This document shows positions 27,135-35,267 of a stretch of 64,000 nt of DNA, piece by piece; the first letter of the stretch is position 1; each line of letters begins with the position of its first letter. A model generated the notes under the pieces. It saw only the letters and a list, made by a program, of their open reading frames with translations. It was not told where the DNA came from and did not search any database. The position numbers and the translations under genes are program-made. Origin of the DNA: an uncultured Muribaculum sp. (lineage in GTDB: Bacteria; Bacteroidota; Bacteroidia; Bacteroidales; Muribaculaceae); the NCBI RefSeq assembly GCF_910583865.1, contig NZ_CAJTYX010000001.1, positions 1 to 64,000 on the forward strand. The letters are read 5' to 3'.

Positions 27135-28754
27135 CTACTGCTTGCGCTTCAACGGGAGAGCCGGAAGCTCCACCGCATTGGGCGAACGTATTCGCAGCAC
27201 CCTTGCCACCGTAGGCGCGATCGAACGCGCATCAACAGGGACGGAGATGCGCTCGGGAGCCAGCTCCGGCGACAGGATGAAAGCCGGTGCAGATATGAGT
27301 CCCGTGCGGACAGTGGTGCGCTGTTCTTTCTGTGTAGTAGGATTCACGCTCACTATCTCCCATCCGGGATTTACCTCCACGATTACATCACCGGCATAGT
27401 CGGCCACGACGTTACGGCGGAGCGCCTGCGCGTTGGTACCGGCCTTGCCGGCCACTACATCGTCGATGGTCCAGGCACCGCTAACGCCGCTCATGCGTAT
27501 GAGGAACGAAGCAGCGTCCTCGCGCACCTTGCGCAGGTCGAGATCATGTTTTTTTATAAGTTCCTTGTTGAGAAACAAGTGTCCGTTGTGGTATCCGCTA
27601 ACCCAATCGCCGTTGCCATGTTGCGCCATGAGATAGACGTTGAGCAGCGACATGGCCTTGCGTGCGGAGAATTCGCCGTTCGGTATGCCCCAGCGATCAT
27701 CGTCACGCTTGTCGGATGGAGCCGCAGGCGTACCTGTGAGGAAGATAAATGTCTTATCAAGACCCACAGAACTGTCGATGGCCTTGAACAGGCGGGCAAG
27801 GTCGGCATCGAGGCGCAAGTAGGTGTCCATGGTCTCCAGACGATGGTCGGAGTCCTTGGCCTTTGCAAACGGGCCTACGGTGTACCCGAGATTGAGCATA
27901 TCTATAGGGCCACGTGTACCGAGTTGCATTCCGCGTATATATTCGGCGGCGATGTCTGTCACCTCGGCATTGACGGGAGCCGCAGTCTTGAAATTGCGGA
28001 AACGGTCCACGTCGTTGTGCTGGAAGAGGTGGCGGAACGGATAGTACTTCTTATATGCCGGGAGATCGGGATATTGCTCCGGCTTCATCAGCGGTCGCCA
28101 TGCGAGCGTATCGAGGCGTGCCGGGAGAGGCTTTGCGAAATTGCGCGCCTGGATGGGCTGCGGCACATCCTTATAATATGTGGTGGTAGCCCACCGGCCT
28201 GTCACGTCGTTGAGCCAGAAAGCACTGTTGCCGGCATGCCCGGCGAGGATGATAGCCTGTGCCGGCTGAGGGGCGACTGAGTAGACGCTCCCCACTCCAC
28301 CTCCGTCGATGCGCACCTCGTCACCGAGAGTACTGACACGGATTGTCTTGGGGGAGTATGTCTCGTCGGTGTAATTTCCTATCTTTTCGGGATCAAGGAC
28401 TATGGAATGCTCCCTGCGGCCTGCGGCGTCGTAGACATAGGTGGAAGGAACGCCGTTGACCGATGGCGAGGCGCCGCTGTAAATTATAGCGGTGGCGGCC
28501 GACGGATCGACATAAGTACCGAAGTCCACATTATCGAGCATCACACCGTCGCGCATCAGACGACGAAACCCGTCAGGTCCGAAGTAACCTTTAAGCAGGT
28601 CGATATAGTCCTCGCGCAATCCGTCGACCACGATTCCCACCACCAGACGCGGACGAGGCGACGGGGACTGGGCAGCCAGCGTGAGACTGACCATCGAGGC
28701 CACGAGCAATGTGGCAAGACGAGCGGTTATGCTTGTATCGATTTTTTTGCGCAT
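27135..28754 (-). CDS. Alkaline phosphatase-superfamily protein (PafA/NPP-like)
   Basis: This protein of about 539 residues has a signal peptide (start chosen at 28754, MRKKIDTS) and the first metal motif VGIVVDGLREDYIDLL. The nucleophile-region motif DPSAATAIIYSGASPSVNGVPS resembles Bacteroidetes type I phosphodiesterase/alkaline phosphatases such as PafA. Further family ligands appear as LNLGYTVG, DADLARLFKAID and YHNGHLF. It probably hydrolyses phosphate mono- or diesters in the periplasm; some family positions look atypical, so activity is not assured. Its start overlaps the DUF4105 gene by 28 nt. Confidence 0.82.
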   Translation of the reverse strand: MRKKIDTSITARLATLLVASMVSLTLAAQSPSPRPRLVVGIVVDGLREDYIDLLKGYFGPDGFRRLMRDGVMLDNVDFGTYVDPSAATAIIYSGASPSVNGVPSTYVYDAAGRREHSIVLDPEKIGNYTDETYSPKTIRVSTLGDEVRIDGGGVGSVYSVAPQPAQAIILAGHAGNSAFWLNDVTGRWATTTYYKDVPQPIQARNFAKPLPARLDTLAWRPLMKPEQYPDLPAYKKYYPFRHLFQHNDVDRFRNFKTAAPVNAEVTDIAAEYIRGMQLGTRGPIDMLNLGYTVGPFAKAKDSDHRLETMDTYLRLDADLARLFKAIDSSVGLDKTFIFLTGTPAAPSDKRDDDRWGIPNGEFSARKAMSLLNVYLMAQHGNGDWVSGYHNGHLFLNKELIKKHDLDLRKVREDAASFLIRMSGVSGAWTIDDVVAGKAGTNAQALRRNVVADYAGDVIVEVNPGWEIVSVNPTTQKEQRTTVRTGLISAPAFILSPELAPERISVPVDARSIAPTVARVLRIRSPNAVELPALPLKRKQ

Positions 28755-29932
28755 GAGGCGTAGATATATATGTAGCGTGCTGAGAGAACCATGTCGGCGG
28801 CAATCAAAGGCCAAAAAGCGACATTGGCAACCTGGCCGGTAAGCGGCCACAGCATACATAACAAAAATAATGCCACAAAGTTAAGAATTTCATAGCAGAA
28901 TAGCAACCGGGCATATTTTTTTATGAAGATACACGCAGGTACTATGAAACACAGAGGATTAAGCCATACAATCAGCCAGTTGGGCGATGTAGCCTCATGC
29001 GTAGATACTAATACAAGGAACGCGACAAGACATCCTGCCAGACCGGCCGCCGTCATATAGATAGCGTCGGCCCATCGTGACACATGCCTACGGCGCAGGT
29101 CGTACAAGGCGCATATGAGGACAGCTATTAGAATGTAGAATGATACAGCCAACGGCGTCAGAGGCCACGGTGTAGGTCCGAGAGGGCCTCCTCCGGAACG
29201 AACAGGGCCATACTCCACAAGTTCGTCCACCATTATACGCCTTTCTCCGGCAGAATCGGCGACAACGGCGCCGGAAAGCATAAGGCGGAGCATATCAGGA
29301 GCGAAAACCTTCTCATGATCCGAGAGCGGATAGTCGATGCCGCTGCCAAGGGCGAGGTCGATGCCGAACTGATACCAGGGGTAATTCCTGTGATAATGGC
29401 GCATTGCGTCGCGGAAAGTCCATCCGGCGGTGTATGGGGGCGCCTGCAATGAAAGAGTGTCACCCACCGCCGCCTCGACGATACGCAGAGGCCGCGTGGC
29501 GCAATTGTCTTTCACGTAATTGTAGCGATACACACGGTTCTCAGGGAGGAGGTTGCTCTGAAGCATTTCGAGCAATTTCGACGACTCGCCGGAGGTTAGC
29601 CTCAATGGATATTCCACCACCTCGCGGCCATCGCGACGGTAGCTTTCGAGGAAGTAGGCAAACGGATATGCCGCAACCATATAGTCGGTCTCCCCTTTCA
29701 CGAAGCGATATATGAAGTTGGGCGAATCGAAGTCGAAGATTCCGTAGTTGACGGCCATGTCGCGCCCGTCGGGAAACACCACACGCAATGCTGCGTGCCC
29801 TTCCAACTCGTAGACAGCACTTCCGGGAGAACAGACAACGAGGCTTACGCGCACGGAGTCGGCAGAGGGCTGCGCGACAACAGACAAAGCTGCAACAACA
29901 ATGGAAATTAATAATGTGATAATACCTTTCAT
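28727..29932 (-). CDS. DUF4105 membrane protein
   Basis: This 401-residue protein has a signal peptide (ending VVAQ). A DUF4105/Lnb-type N-terminal periplasmic domain (about residues 25-180) carries SAVYELEGHAALRV, a conserved His in a GHAAL-like motif, and YNYVKDNCATRPLR, a Cys-containing element. Five hydrophobic segments follow in the C-terminal half. The domain is related to the papain-like N-terminal region of lipoprotein acyltransferase Lnb, where the His and Cys are catalytic. Whether this protein is an acyltransferase is not known. It starts 2 nt after mfd ends. Confidence 0.87.
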   Translation of the reverse strand: MKGIITLLISIVVAALSVVAQPSADSVRVSLVVCSPGSAVYELEGHAALRVVFPDGRDMAVNYGIFDFDSPNFIYRFVKGETDYMVAAYPFAYFLESYRRDGREVVEYPLRLTSGESSKLLEMLQSNLLPENRVYRYNYVKDNCATRPLRIVEAAVGDTLSLQAPPYTAGWTFRDAMRHYHRNYPWYQFGIDLALGSGIDYPLSDHEKVFAPDMLRLMLSGAVVADSAGERRIMVDELVEYGPVRSGGGPLGPTPWPLTPLAVSFYILIAVLICALYDLRRRHVSRWADAIYMTAAGLAGCLVAFLVLVSTHEATSPNWLIVWLNPLCFIVPACIFIKKYARLLFCYEILNFVALFLLCMLWPLTGQVANVAFWPLIAADMVLSARYIYIYASCAKKSIQA

Positions 29933-29933
29933 A

Positions 29934-32900
29934 TTATATCGCCTGCATGGCGAGGATTGATTGGAGAATCGTCACAGCCTCTTCGACGGTAGGTACGTCA
30001 GCGATTAGCATACTGCGCTTTTCACCTTTCTGGCGCAACTGCGCACGGCGAGGATTGGCCTGCAAATAACTCAAGCACCGTCCGAACATGGGTGACTGAT
30101 AGTAGGCGCGGTTACTCTCGTCGACGAAGTAGAGGTACATGCGACCCTGCTTGAGCATTACGCGCTCTATGCCGAGGCTTTGCGCAAGACGACGCAGGCG
30201 CGGGATGCGCAACAGTTCGGCGGCTTCGCGCGGAATCTTGCCGAAACGGTCCTCCAGACGCAGCTTGAACTGCTGCAGGTCAAGCTCGCGCTCGATACCG
30301 TCAAGTTCCTTGTAGAGGGATATTCGCTCGCTCTCCTGAGGCACATAGTCGGGCGGAAGCAGAAGTTCAAGGTCGCTTTCTACGGTGCAGTCGGCTACAA
30401 ACTCATCGGCGTTGTCGGCATCCTTGGCCGATTCGGGCGACGCGAGCACATCGGCGAACTCCTGAGTTTTAAGTTCAAGGACCGCCTCACGCAGGATGCG
30501 CTGGTAAGTCTCGTAGCCGAGATCGGCGATGAAACCGGACTGTTCCGCACCAAGAAGATTGCCGGCACCGCGTATGTCGAGATCCTGCATGGCTATGTGT
30601 ATGCCGCTGCCAAGCTCGCTGAAGCTCTCGATGGCCTGCAGACGACGACGTGCTACGGGCGTAAGCGGATTGCCCGGAGGCACGAACAAGTAGCAGAACG
30701 CCTTGCGCGACGAGCGCCCGACCCTGCCACGAAGCTGATGCAGCTCGCTGAGGCCGAAATTCTGGGCATTGTTGATGATTATAGTGTTGACATTCGGCAT
30801 GTCTATGCCGCTCTCGATGATGGTGGTGGCAAGGAGCACGTCGTAGTCGTGGTTGGCAAAGTCTATGATGGCCTTTTCGAGCTTCTCCGGCGGCATCTGC
30901 CCGTGGGCCACTATGGTGCGTGCGTCGGGTACGAGACGGTGGATCATCTTCTCCATCTCGTAAAGGCCCTCTATGCGCGGATTGACGAAGAACACCTGGC
31001 CGCCGCGCGACATCTCGAAGTTGACGGCCTCGCTTATGGTGTCATCCCCCATCACACCTACGGTAGTGAGTATGGGGTAGCGGTTGGCCGGAGGAGTGGT
31101 TATGGCGGAAAGGTCGCGTGCGCCCATGAGGGAGAACTGCAACGTGCGCGGTATCGGGGTGGCCGACATGGTGAGTGTGTCGACATTCACCTTGAGTTGC
31201 TTCAAACGTTCCTTTACAGCGACACCGAATTTCTGCTCCTCATCGACAATCAGTAGTCCGAGATCCTTGAACTTGACCGATTTGCCTATCATCTTGTGAG
31301 TGCCGACGAGTATGTCGATCTTACCCTCGGCGAGGTCGGCGAGAATCTGCTTGGTCTCCTTGGCCGTGCGGGCACGCGACAGGTAGTCGACGCGCACGGG
31401 GAATTCCTTAAGTCTCTCGGAGAATGTGTTGAAGTGCTGATAAGCGAGGACTGTAGTGGGCACGAGCACTGCGGTCTGCTTGCCGTCGGTGGCGGCCTTG
31501 AAGGCGGCACGTATGGCAATCTCAGTCTTTCCGAAGCCCACATCGCCGCATATCAGGCGGTCCATTGGCCGGGGCGACTCCATGTCGTGCTTCACTGCCT
31601 GCGTGGCGGTGAGCTGATCGGGAGTATCCTCGTATATAAACGATGCCTCAAGCTCGTTCTGGAGATACGAGTCGGGCGAGAAGGCAAAACCTTTCTCATC
31701 CTTTCGTGCGGCGTATAGCTTTATGAGGTCGCGTGCGATGTCCTTCAGCTTGCTCTTGGTTCGCTCCTTCATCTTGCCCCATGCTCCGGAACCGAGGCGG
31801 TTTATGCGCGGCTCGACACCCTCCTTGCCACGGTATTTGGCGAGCTTATGGAGGGAGTGTATGCTGACCAGGAGCAGGTCGTTGTTGAGGTATACTAGCT
31901 TGATCATCTCCTGCATGCGGCCGTTGACCTCGGTGCGGATAAGTCCGCCGAACTTGCCAACGCCATGATCCACATGCACTATGTAGTCACCGACCTCGAT
32001 CTGGCCCAGCTCCTTGAGCGACAGGGCGAGCTTACCGGAGCGCGCACGGTCACTGCGCAGACTGTATTTGTGGAAACGGTCGAAAATCTGATGGTCGGTA
32101 AATACACAAATCTTGGTGCGATGGTCTACGAATCCCTCATGGACGGTGGAGATGACCGGGGTAAAGCGGATACCGTCATCGCCACGGTCTGCGAATATGG
32201 CACGCAGACGCTCGATTTGCTTCTCGCTGTCGGAAAGCACGTATATGGTGTAGCCGTCGGCGATGAATCGCGAGAATGAGTCGGAGATGAGGTCGAAATT
32301 CTTGTGATAGATGCCCTGCGGCGTGCAACCGAAGCGTATTACTGGCGCGTCGGGGAAGTCAGAGTCAGTAGGAGTATCGGCAGCGGCTGTAAAACGCATC
32401 TGCTTCATGCCGGCGATGGTTGAGGCAAAGCTGCCGGGGTCGACAATCTGGCGCAGTGCATCGGCCTCACCCTCGTCGGCCAATGTGGCGTTGGTGCTGA
32501 ACGAGTCGGAGGCAACAGCGCGGACGCGCTCCACAGTGTAGGCCACGTCGCGTGCCCAAAGTACGGTGTCACGCCCGGCGAAGTCGAGAAACGACACTGA
32601 CGAGGCCGCAGCACGTGGAGCCACATCGGCGGTGATTGAGACTTCGGACAGATTGCGTTCCGAGAGCTGCGTCTCGACGTTGAATGTACGTATGGTCTCA
32701 ATCTCGTCACCGAAGAAGTCGAGACGGAAAGGTTGCTCGGAGCTATAGCCGAATATGTCAAGGATGGAACCTCTGATAGCGAACGTGCCGGGCTCGTAGA
32801 CATAATCGACCTCCTTGAAGCCATTATCACGAAGCCAGCGGGCGGTGTCGGTGAGATCGGACGGACGATCCTTGCGAAGGGTGAGCGTGCTGCTCTCCAC

Positions 32901-33326
32901 CTCGGCACGGTCAGCCACCTTCTCGGCCAGAGCCTCGGGATAGGTGACGACGTAGCGAAGCGCCGGATCGGTTTCCCAGCGGTTGAGCACCTCGGTGCGC
33001 ATGATCTGCGATGGAGGATCGACCTGTCCGTACTTGATGGCGCGCTTGTAGCCGCTCGGCAACATAAGCACGGCCTCTTCACCGAGGGTACGGGAGAGGT
33101 CGTGGTAGAGATAACCGGCATCGTCGAGCGAGTCTCCAATGACGATCATGGGTTTACGGGGACGGTCTTTTGCGAGGATGGCGGCAGCGGCCATGACCAT
33201 CGGAGCCGACGAGCCGGCGAGGCCGTTGAGACGGCACACGCGCATGGAGGAATCGTCAAGTGCGCTGTCGAGAGCTTTCCGCCTGGAAGGGGTGAGAATG
33301 CGCGCGCAGAGCTGTGTGAGATCCAT
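29934..33326 (-). CDS. mfd: Transcription-repair coupling factor
   Basis: Mfd removes RNA polymerase stalled at DNA lesions and recruits UvrA. At 1130 residues it has the full plan: a UvrB-like N-terminal region, a CarD-like RNA polymerase interaction domain (GDYIVHVDHGVGKFGGL, about residues 455-520), and a RecG-type translocase. The translocase shows ICGDVGFGKTEIAIRAA (Walker A), LLIVDEEQKFGV (DEEQ box), TATPIPRTLQ-like motif III and QLRGRVGRSSRKAFCYL (motif VI). A C-terminal TRCF domain follows. The ATG is directly adjacent to the S41 protease stop. Confidence 0.97.
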   Translation of the reverse strand: MDLTQLCARILTPSRRKALDSALDDSSMRVCRLNGLAGSSAPMVMAAAAILAKDRPRKPMIVIGDSLDDAGYLYHDLSRTLGEEAVLMLPSGYKRAIKYGQVDPPSQIMRTEVLNRWETDPALRYVVTYPEALAEKVADRAEVESSTLTLRKDRPSDLTDTARWLRDNGFKEVDYVYEPGTFAIRGSILDIFGYSSEQPFRLDFFGDEIETIRTFNVETQLSERNLSEVSITADVAPRAAASSVSFLDFAGRDTVLWARDVAYTVERVRAVASDSFSTNATLADEGEADALRQIVDPGSFASTIAGMKQMRFTAAADTPTDSDFPDAPVIRFGCTPQGIYHKNFDLISDSFSRFIADGYTIYVLSDSEKQIERLRAIFADRGDDGIRFTPVISTVHEGFVDHRTKICVFTDHQIFDRFHKYSLRSDRARSGKLALSLKELGQIEVGDYIVHVDHGVGKFGGLIRTEVNGRMQEMIKLVYLNNDLLLVSIHSLHKLAKYRGKEGVEPRINRLGSGAWGKMKERTKSKLKDIARDLIKLYAARKDEKGFAFSPDSYLQNELEASFIYEDTPDQLTATQAVKHDMESPRPMDRLICGDVGFGKTEIAIRAAFKAATDGKQTAVLVPTTVLAYQHFNTFSERLKEFPVRVDYLSRARTAKETKQILADLAEGKIDILVGTHKMIGKSVKFKDLGLLIVDEEQKFGVAVKERLKQLKVNVDTLTMSATPIPRTLQFSLMGARDLSAITTPPANRYPILTTVGVMGDDTISEAVNFEMSRGGQVFFVNPRIEGLYEMEKMIHRLVPDARTIVAHGQMPPEKLEKAIIDFANHDYDVLLATTIIESGIDMPNVNTIIINNAQNFGLSELHQLRGRVGRSSRKAFCYLFVPPGNPLTPVARRRLQAIESFSELGSGIHIAMQDLDIRGAGNLLGAEQSGFIADLGYETYQRILREAVLELKTQEFADVLASPESAKDADNADEFVADCTVESDLELLLPPDYVPQESERISLYKELDGIERELDLQQFKLRLEDRFGKIPREAAELLRIPRLRRLAQSLGIERVMLKQGRMYLYFVDESNRAYYQSPMFGRCLSYLQANPRRAQLRQKGEKRSMLIADVPTVEEAVTILQSILAMQAI

Positions 33327-35042
33327 TTATTTCTTCAAACTTTTTACTTTTTCTTGCTTGCCGGGGGCAAGTATCTGCTTGTAGCGCAAAGGAGTTGAGA
33401 GGATGTTGCGGGCCGAATCGACGGCATTGTCATGGCGCAGCGACTGAGCCACCTGGCCGCGCTGGTAGTAATAGCGTTTGACAAGCTCCGAGGCAAGTAT
33501 GTCGTCGATATCGCGGCGGTTGTTGTCAAGGTCGTGACTGAGATCATGTCGTAGAAGCCCCTCGAGTATATCGAGCTGGCGGCGCGTGGAGTCGGTCATG
33601 TAGCCTTCGGTCTCGGCAGCCTTGCGCAGATTCTGCACCATCTGCTCGCACACCTTGTCATATTGGAACTTGGCAGGATCGATGAATGCCTTGAACTCGT
33701 TGAATATAGTGTCGGTGACATCGAACTGTTCCGGTGCAGGAATAGTAGGATGTGTCGCGGCATAACGCGTAGCGAAGTCAAACGCCCAATGATCGCTTAC
33801 AATATTATATGTAAGGCGGTTGATTTCGGGATATTCGACCTTTATGTCAGGGGTGATGCCACCGCCGTCGCGTACGATACGTCCATGGCGTGTGGAAAAC
33901 TCGTTGGTGAGAGAATCCGGCGTGCGGGCCACCGATCCGTCAGGATTACGGCGCGAATAGTCGATGGCCTGGATAAGACGCCCGCTCGGCAGGTAATATT
34001 TGCCGGTTGTGACCTTGAACATGCCGTCGTAAGGTAGAGGACGCGTTCCCTGCACGAGGCCTTTGCCGAATGAACGGCTGCCGACAATAACCGCGCGGTC
34101 GATGTCCTGCAACGCTCCGGCGGTAATCTCGGAAGCAGAAGCCGACGAGCCGTCGATGAGCACAACGAGCGGAAGCTCGGTGTCAATGGGCGAGGAGGTG
34201 GTCTTGTAGACCTTCTCATTTAGAAGCCCCTTGCCACGGGTGCGTATCACCTCGGTATTCTTCGGCACGAAATAGCTCACGATCTTCACAGCAGCCTCAA
34301 GCAATCCGCCAGGATTGCCGCGCAGATCAAGGATGAGCGATTTCATCATCTGATTCTTCTTAAGTTCCAGCAAGGCGTCTCTTACATCGGAGGCCGACTT
34401 GTCGGTGAACTGCGACAGGTAGATATAGCCGATATTGTCGGTGGCCATGCCATAGTAGGGCACGGAGGGGAGTTGAATCTTGCTGCGCACGAGGTCGAAC
34501 CTGAGGATAGAATCGGCTCCATTGTAAGGGCGCTTTACTGTGACGGTCAGAGGCGTGCCGGCCTCACCCTTGAGGCGCTTGCTCACCTTGTCGTTATGCC
34601 ATGTCAGTGCTGTGTCGGTATCGATGGCCACAATCAAGTCGCCGGCCTTAAGTCCCGCCTTCTGCGAAGGAGTGCCCTCGTAAGGCTCGGAGATGAACAC
34701 ACCTCTGCCGGGTATCTCGGTGATGACTGCACCGATACCGCCATACTCGCCGGAAGTCATCATGGCGAGATCCTCCTGCTCAGAAGCGGGATAATACTCA
34801 GTGTAGGGATCGATGGTGTTGAGCATCGCTGATATGGCGGTGTTGACCGACTTTTCGGCATCGATGGTGTCGACGTAGTTGGTCTGCAACTCCTTGAAAA
34901 CGGAGGTGAATATGTCGATGCTTCGCGTGATGTCGGTTTTCGGGCTGCGGGTGTCGGCCGAAGCGGCTGCTATTACCAAAGCGGTTGCCAAACAACCAGT
35001 TGCGAGCCGGTTGAAACGATATTTACGTGGAGAAAACTTCAT
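33327..35042 (-). CDS. S41 C-terminal processing peptidase
   Basis: This protease of about 571 residues is exported by an N-terminal signal or anchor. The ATG at 35042 (MKFSPRK) is preferred, since the in-frame codon 9 nt upstream is TTG. It has an N-terminal helical region, a PDZ domain (about residues 85-170, GVFISEPYEGTPSQKAGLKAGD) and an S41 catalytic domain with LILDLRGNPGGLLEAAV. The Ser lies in DGSSASASEI and the Lys in VGSRSFGKGLVQ. It is expected to trim periplasmic proteins at their C termini. It is the first gene of a long minus-strand run ending with secA. Confidence 0.93.
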   Translation of the reverse strand: MKFSPRKYRFNRLATGCLATALVIAAASADTRSPKTDITRSIDIFTSVFKELQTNYVDTIDAEKSVNTAISAMLNTIDPYTEYYPASEQEDLAMMTSGEYGGIGAVITEIPGRGVFISEPYEGTPSQKAGLKAGDLIVAIDTDTALTWHNDKVSKRLKGEAGTPLTVTVKRPYNGADSILRFDLVRSKIQLPSVPYYGMATDNIGYIYLSQFTDKSASDVRDALLELKKNQMMKSLILDLRGNPGGLLEAAVKIVSYFVPKNTEVIRTRGKGLLNEKVYKTTSSPIDTELPLVVLIDGSSASASEITAGALQDIDRAVIVGSRSFGKGLVQGTRPLPYDGMFKVTTGKYYLPSGRLIQAIDYSRRNPDGSVARTPDSLTNEFSTRHGRIVRDGGGITPDIKVEYPEINRLTYNIVSDHWAFDFATRYAATHPTIPAPEQFDVTDTIFNEFKAFIDPAKFQYDKVCEQMVQNLRKAAETEGYMTDSTRRQLDILEGLLRHDLSHDLDNNRRDIDDILASELVKRYYYQRGQVAQSLRHDNAVDSARNILSTPLRYKQILAPGKQEKVKSLKK

Positions 35043-35179
35043 TCGAGGCAAAATTGAGGTGCTAAGTTACTTATTTTATTTCAGAGAACGCTTCTTTTAT
35101 TACAGAGATTGCTTCCCTCTCCCAATAATTATAACACTTTACACACGGTTTTGTCAAAATACAGCCACATAATATTATC

Positions 35180-35209
35180 AACGTGGCCGACCTCACGGCC
35201 GGCCACGTT
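35180..35209 (-). terminator. Terminator after the GH28-GH105 gene
   Basis: AACGTGGCC pairs with GGCCACGTT around a GC-rich loop, in the 216-nt gap downstream of the pectin enzyme gene. The T-run is weak. It would also separate this locus from the S41 protease promoter region. Confidence 0.6.
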
Positions 35210-35267
35210 GGCTGTCAAACATTATTATGGTCTTTTCACCTTGTCATTATAATCAGTGGATTTACTG

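Noticed and set aside
27048..28280. Plus-strand open frame of 410 codons
   Set aside because: Antisense to the phosphatase-like gene; composition (many His, Arg and Cys) is typical of a shadow frame.
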